NCBI GenBank assembly: GCA_902479205.1 | Contig: CABSNX010000079.1 | Coordinates: forward strand, 1 to 8,529 | Direction of reading: 5' to 3' | From: an uncultured Collinsella sp. | Lineage (GTDB): Bacteria > Actinomycetota > Coriobacteriia > Coriobacteriales > Coriobacteriaceae | DNA length: 8,529 nt | Shown: one piece after another, positions 6,563-8,529 of the stretch | Layout of the letters: each line of letters starts with the position of its first letter | Position numbering within the stretch: the stretch's first letter is position 1 | Made by a program: the position numbers and the translations under genes | The notes under the pieces: generated by a model | What the model was told of the DNA's origin: nothing | The model's database searches: none | What the model saw: only the letters and a program-made list of their open reading frames with translations

Positions 6563-7600
6563 GTGGAAGGCATGGCTCAGCAGACAAGGAATGGTCATTC
6601 GGCGAGCGCGGCAGAGGTTGCGGCGCTCGCTGGCGTGAGCCGCCAGACTGTGTCTCGCGTGGTCAACGGTATGCCCAACGTGACGGAAAAGACGCGCAAG
6701 CGTGTGCTGGCCGCCATGGAAGAGCTGGGCTTTCGTCCCAATTTTGCTGGAGCGGCGTTGCGCGGCGGGTCGTATCGTTCTATTGGCCTGTGCATGTACA
6801 ACATCACACGTGTCGGTAACCTGGCGACGCTCGAGGGTATCATGCAAGCGGCGCGCGAGCACGATTTTGCCGTCACTATGATCGAGATGGGCGGCGACAA
6901 GCCCTATACACTTGCCGATGCCTCGCGCCGCATGGTCGAGCGACCCGTCGACGGCATGATTCTCAACATGAACCGCATGGCTCCCGATTTTGAGGAGTTT
7001 GTTCCCCAGCCGGGAGTGCGAACGGTCATCCTGTCCATGTATGCGCATCCGCGCTGCACGACGATCGACTCCGACCAGTATGGTTCGTGCGAGCTGTTGA
7101 CCAATTATCTGCTGGAACATGGTCACTCGAATATGCGGTTTGTGGCGGGTCCGGAAAACTCGATTTCCTCGCGTTTTCGTGAGGCCGGTTGGCGCGATAC
7201 GCTGGGTCGTGCTCATGTCGATGCCGCTCCGATGCTGCGTGGCGATTGGAGTGCGGACAGTGGGTACGCCATGGGCGAGCGGATTGCGGCCGAGGTGCTT
7301 GCCGGCGGGTCGCAGGCGCCGACTGCCGTGCTTGCGGCAAATGACCAGATGGCGCTGGGCGTTATCGCCGCGCTCGAGAACGCGGGCCTGTCCGTGCCCG
7401 ACGACGTGAGCGTGGTTGGTATCGACGACGCACTCGAGGGACTTGTTCCTCACAATCGACTGACGACGCTGCGATTTGATTTGCGCGGTGTCGGTAAGCT
7501 TGCGTTTGAGGCGGCGATTGGAGAGAGCTCGTCTATCGAGGCGATTCATGTGCCGAGTACGCTGGTCGAACGCTCGACTGTTAGGGACATACGGGGTTAG
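6563..7600 (+). CDS. LacI/GalR-family transcriptional regulator (regulator 2)
   Basis: Sugar-responsive repressor expected to control the divergent GH1-permease operon and probably itself. From GTG 6563 it has 345 residues. The helix-turn-helix lies at about 17-36 (AEVAALAGVSRQTVSRVVNG) with Arg27 and Gln28 at the specificity positions, unlike Leu-Lys in regulator 1. Then come the hinge (NFAGAALRGG) and an effector domain with AANDQMALGVI and LSVPDDVSVVGIDD. RGDWSADSGYAMG parallels QGDWNADSGYAAG of regulator 1, so the two are paralogues. Start choice is uncertain. GTG 6563 follows GCAGG (6553-6557) by five bases; ATG 6572 is three codons later. The same GTG-six bases-ATG layout occurs in regulator 1, which favours GTG. 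An in-frame ATG at 6515 has no ribosome-binding site and lies only about 25 bases past the predicted transcript start. Confidence 0.93.
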   Translation: MEGMAQQTRNGHSASAAEVAALAGVSRQTVSRVVNGMPNVTEKTRKRVLAAMEELGFRPNFAGAALRGGSYRSIGLCMYNITRVGNLATLEGIMQAAREHDFAVTMIEMGGDKPYTLADASRRMVERPVDGMILNMNRMAPDFEEFVPQPGVRTVILSMYAHPRCTTIDSDQYGSCELLTNYLLEHGHSNMRFVAGPENSISSRFREAGWRDTLGRAHVDAAPMLRGDWSADSGYAMGERIAAEVLAGGSQAPTAVLAANDQMALGVIAALENAGLSVPDDVSVVGIDDALEGLVPHNRLTTLRFDLRGVGKLAFEAAIGESSSIEAIHVPSTLVERSTVRDIRG

Positions 7601-7602
7601 GT

Positions 7603-7756
7603 CCTACTCCGTTTGTCTCGATTTGTAACAGGTAGACGGTCAAAAGCGGGCTACGTGTTACAGATTTAGATTCTTCGGAAAGAGCAATCCTGTTCGTCTC
7701 AATCTGTAACAGCTAGGACCAAAAAACTCGGCTAGATGTTACAGATCGAGACAAAC
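7603..7756. repeat. Composite double-hairpin repeat, copy 2 (elements A and B)
   Basis: This is the second copy of the unit at 2595-2746, starting three bases after the regulator 2 stop. Element A (7616-7670) has arms TCTCGATTTGTAACA and TGTTACAGATTTAGA. Element B (7692-7756) has arms GTTCGTCTCAATCTGTAACA and TGTTACAGATCGAGACAAAC. B matches copy 1 at 59 of 65 positions. At one stem pair (fifth base of the left arm against fifth from the end of the right arm) A-T in copy 1 is G-C here, a compensatory change. The A loop GGTCAAAAG and the leading CCTA-TCCGTTTGTCTCGAT are conserved. The spacer between A and B is unrelated in the two copies. Confidence 0.88.
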
Positions 7757-7771
7757 GGCTCCCGACCAGCC

Positions 7772-7821
7772 CAAAAACAAAAAGACCGGGGGCGGCGCGC
7801 CGTGTGACGTGCCGCCCCCGG
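7772..7821 (-). terminator. Intrinsic terminator of the second GH1 gene
   Basis: CCGGGGGCGGC (7786-7796) pairs perfectly with GCCGCCCCCGG (7811-7821) around a 14-base loop. Read on the minus strand, the very GC-rich 11-bp stem is followed by TCTTTTTGTTTTTGG, a strong U-tract. It lies about 46 bases beyond the stop codon of the GH1 gene. On the plus strand no T-run follows, so it should not act as a simple intrinsic terminator for regulator 2. Confidence 0.9.
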
Positions 7822-7867
7822 CTGAGAAATGGGGACAGGTTGTGTGAGCGGGCAACCCCGCCAGCCA

Positions 7868-8529
7868 CTAGTCCAGACGACGGGTCTGCGCCACGTGCTT
7901 GTACCAGTAGGCGCTTGCCTTGGGCGTGCGCTTCTGGGTTTCAAAGTCAACGTAAAAGAAGCCGTAACGCTTGTTGTAGCCATTGGTCCAGGAGAACTGA
8001 TCCTGCAGGCTCCACAGGAAGTAGCCGCCCACGTTGACGCCCACCTCCATGGCCTTGAGCAGCCAACGCAGGTGCTGCTCGATGTAGTCGATGCGCGGCT
8101 GGTCGTCCACAAAACCGTTCTTGTAGGGGTCCTTGTAGCCCATGCCGTTCTCGGTGATGAAGATCTGCTTGTAGTTGGGGTAGCGCTGCTTAATGTAGAC
8201 GAGCAGATCGAACAGACCCTCGGGATAGATGATCCAGTCCCAGTCGGTGGTGGGGATGCCGGGCTTGTTCACATGCTCGCCAATGCCCTTGACGCGCCAG
8301 CGACCGGTGCCCTTCTCGCCCGTACCGTTGTGGTGCAGGTCGTTCTCGCCATCGTAAGCCTTCAAAAAACGGCACTGATAGTTGTTAACGCCCAGGTAGT
8401 CGTTGTAGAGCGCTGCCTCGCGCATAATCTCGAGGTCCTCGTCCAAGATCTCGATGGTGCCGCCCGAGACGGCAGCCAGGCGGTTGGCGCACTCGAGGGT
8501 GTCGGGGGCATAGTCGCCGCGGAAGGTGG
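7868..8529 (-). CDS. Second GH1 6-phospho-beta-galactosidase-type enzyme, C-terminal part
   Basis: About 219 C-terminal residues of a cytoplasmic GH1 enzyme paralogous to the one at 4779-6221. The frame stays open to the window edge; reading it through gives TFRGDYAPDTLECANRL, which aligns with GHYSARTLSLINEIL of the other copy. The TTG at 8444-8446 is therefore an internal Leu codon, not a start. The nucleophile is the Glu of ITENGMG (codon 8150-8152). The phosphate-site signature SWTNGYNKRY keeps the Ser, Trp, Lys and Tyr of 6-phospho-beta-galactosidases. The acid/base Glu lies outside the window. The gene is the last of a leftward transcript ending at the terminator 7772-7821; any partners would lie to the right. 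It ends in RRLD and diverges most from its paralogue in the loops after the nucleophile. Confidence 0.93.
   Translation of the reverse strand, partial: TFRGDYAPDTLECANRLAAVSGGTIEILDEDLEIMREAALYNDYLGVNNYQCRFLKAYDGENDLHHNGTGEKGTGRWRVKGIGEHVNKPGIPTTDWDWIIYPEGLFDLLVYIKQRYPNYKQIFITENGMGYKDPYKNGFVDDQPRIDYIEQHLRWLLKAMEVGVNVGGYFLWSLQDQFSWTNGYNKRYGFFYVDFETQKRTPKASAYWYKHVAQTRRLD

Noticed and set aside
6494..7549. Minus-strand open frame opposite regulator 2 (351 codons)
   Set aside because: The product is Arg/His-rich without recognisable motifs, and the plus strand carries an unmistakable LacI-family protein.
7827..7841. AAATGGGGACAGGTT next to the second GH1 stop as a REP-type fragment
   Set aside because: It vaguely recalls short intergenic motifs seen in many genomes, but it is a single copy here with no inverted partner, so no feature is claimed.
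7868..8446. Second GH1 as a complete short protein starting at TTG 8446
   Set aside because: The frame continues upstream to the window edge with residues aligning to the GH1 family, so the TTG is internal and the gene is simply cut by the window.

Overview
The window looks like a chromosomal carbohydrate-uptake region of a GC-rich anaerobic Gram-positive, most plausibly a gut actinobacterium of the Coriobacteriia (Collinsella-like). That assignment is an inference from GC-rich coding sequence and from lactose/cellobiose-type PTS permeases paired with GH1 phospho-glycosidases and LacI-family regulators. No rRNA or marker gene is present to prove it. The first 48 bases are not biological: they are an Illumina Nextera i5-side adapter fused to the contig end.

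Layout, left to right: (1) adapter, 1-48; (2) PTS IIC permease, minus strand, cut at its C-terminus by the adapter; (3) divergent control region with a perfect 20-bp palindromic operator and a second, degenerate site; (4) LacI-type regulator 1, plus strand; (5) a convergent intergenic region with a composite double-hairpin repeat and an intrinsic terminator; (6) a PTS IICB permease (LacE-like) and, upstream of it on the same minus strand, a GH1 6-phospho-beta-glycosidase (LacG-like), separated by a strong hairpin; (7) divergent control region with tandem operators and a good promoter for the next gene; (8) LacI-type regulator 2, plus strand; (9) a second copy of the composite double-hairpin repeat and a second terminator; (10) the C-terminal part of a second LacG-like GH1 enzyme, minus strand, running off the right edge.

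Proposed logic: each permease imports and phosphorylates a beta-linked disaccharide, and the GH1 enzyme hydrolyses the 6-phospho-disaccharide in the cytoplasm. Each divergently transcribed LacI-type regulator probably represses its neighbouring operon through its own tandem operator pair (centres 22-23 bp apart). The GH1 enzymes carry the Ser-Trp...Lys-x-Tyr signature of 6-phospho-beta-galactosidases, and the complete permease has the fused IIC-IIB layout of LacE, so lactose or another beta-galactoside is the best substrate guess. No IIA (LacF) and no tagatose-6-phosphate pathway gene is in the window.

The window is essentially two related modules (regulator, double-hairpin repeat, terminator, minus-strand PTS/GH1 gene) in tandem. 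I see no defence system, CRISPR array, RNA gene or insertion sequence. The least explained elements are the two composite hairpin repeats and a 17-bp motif shared by the two regulator promoters.
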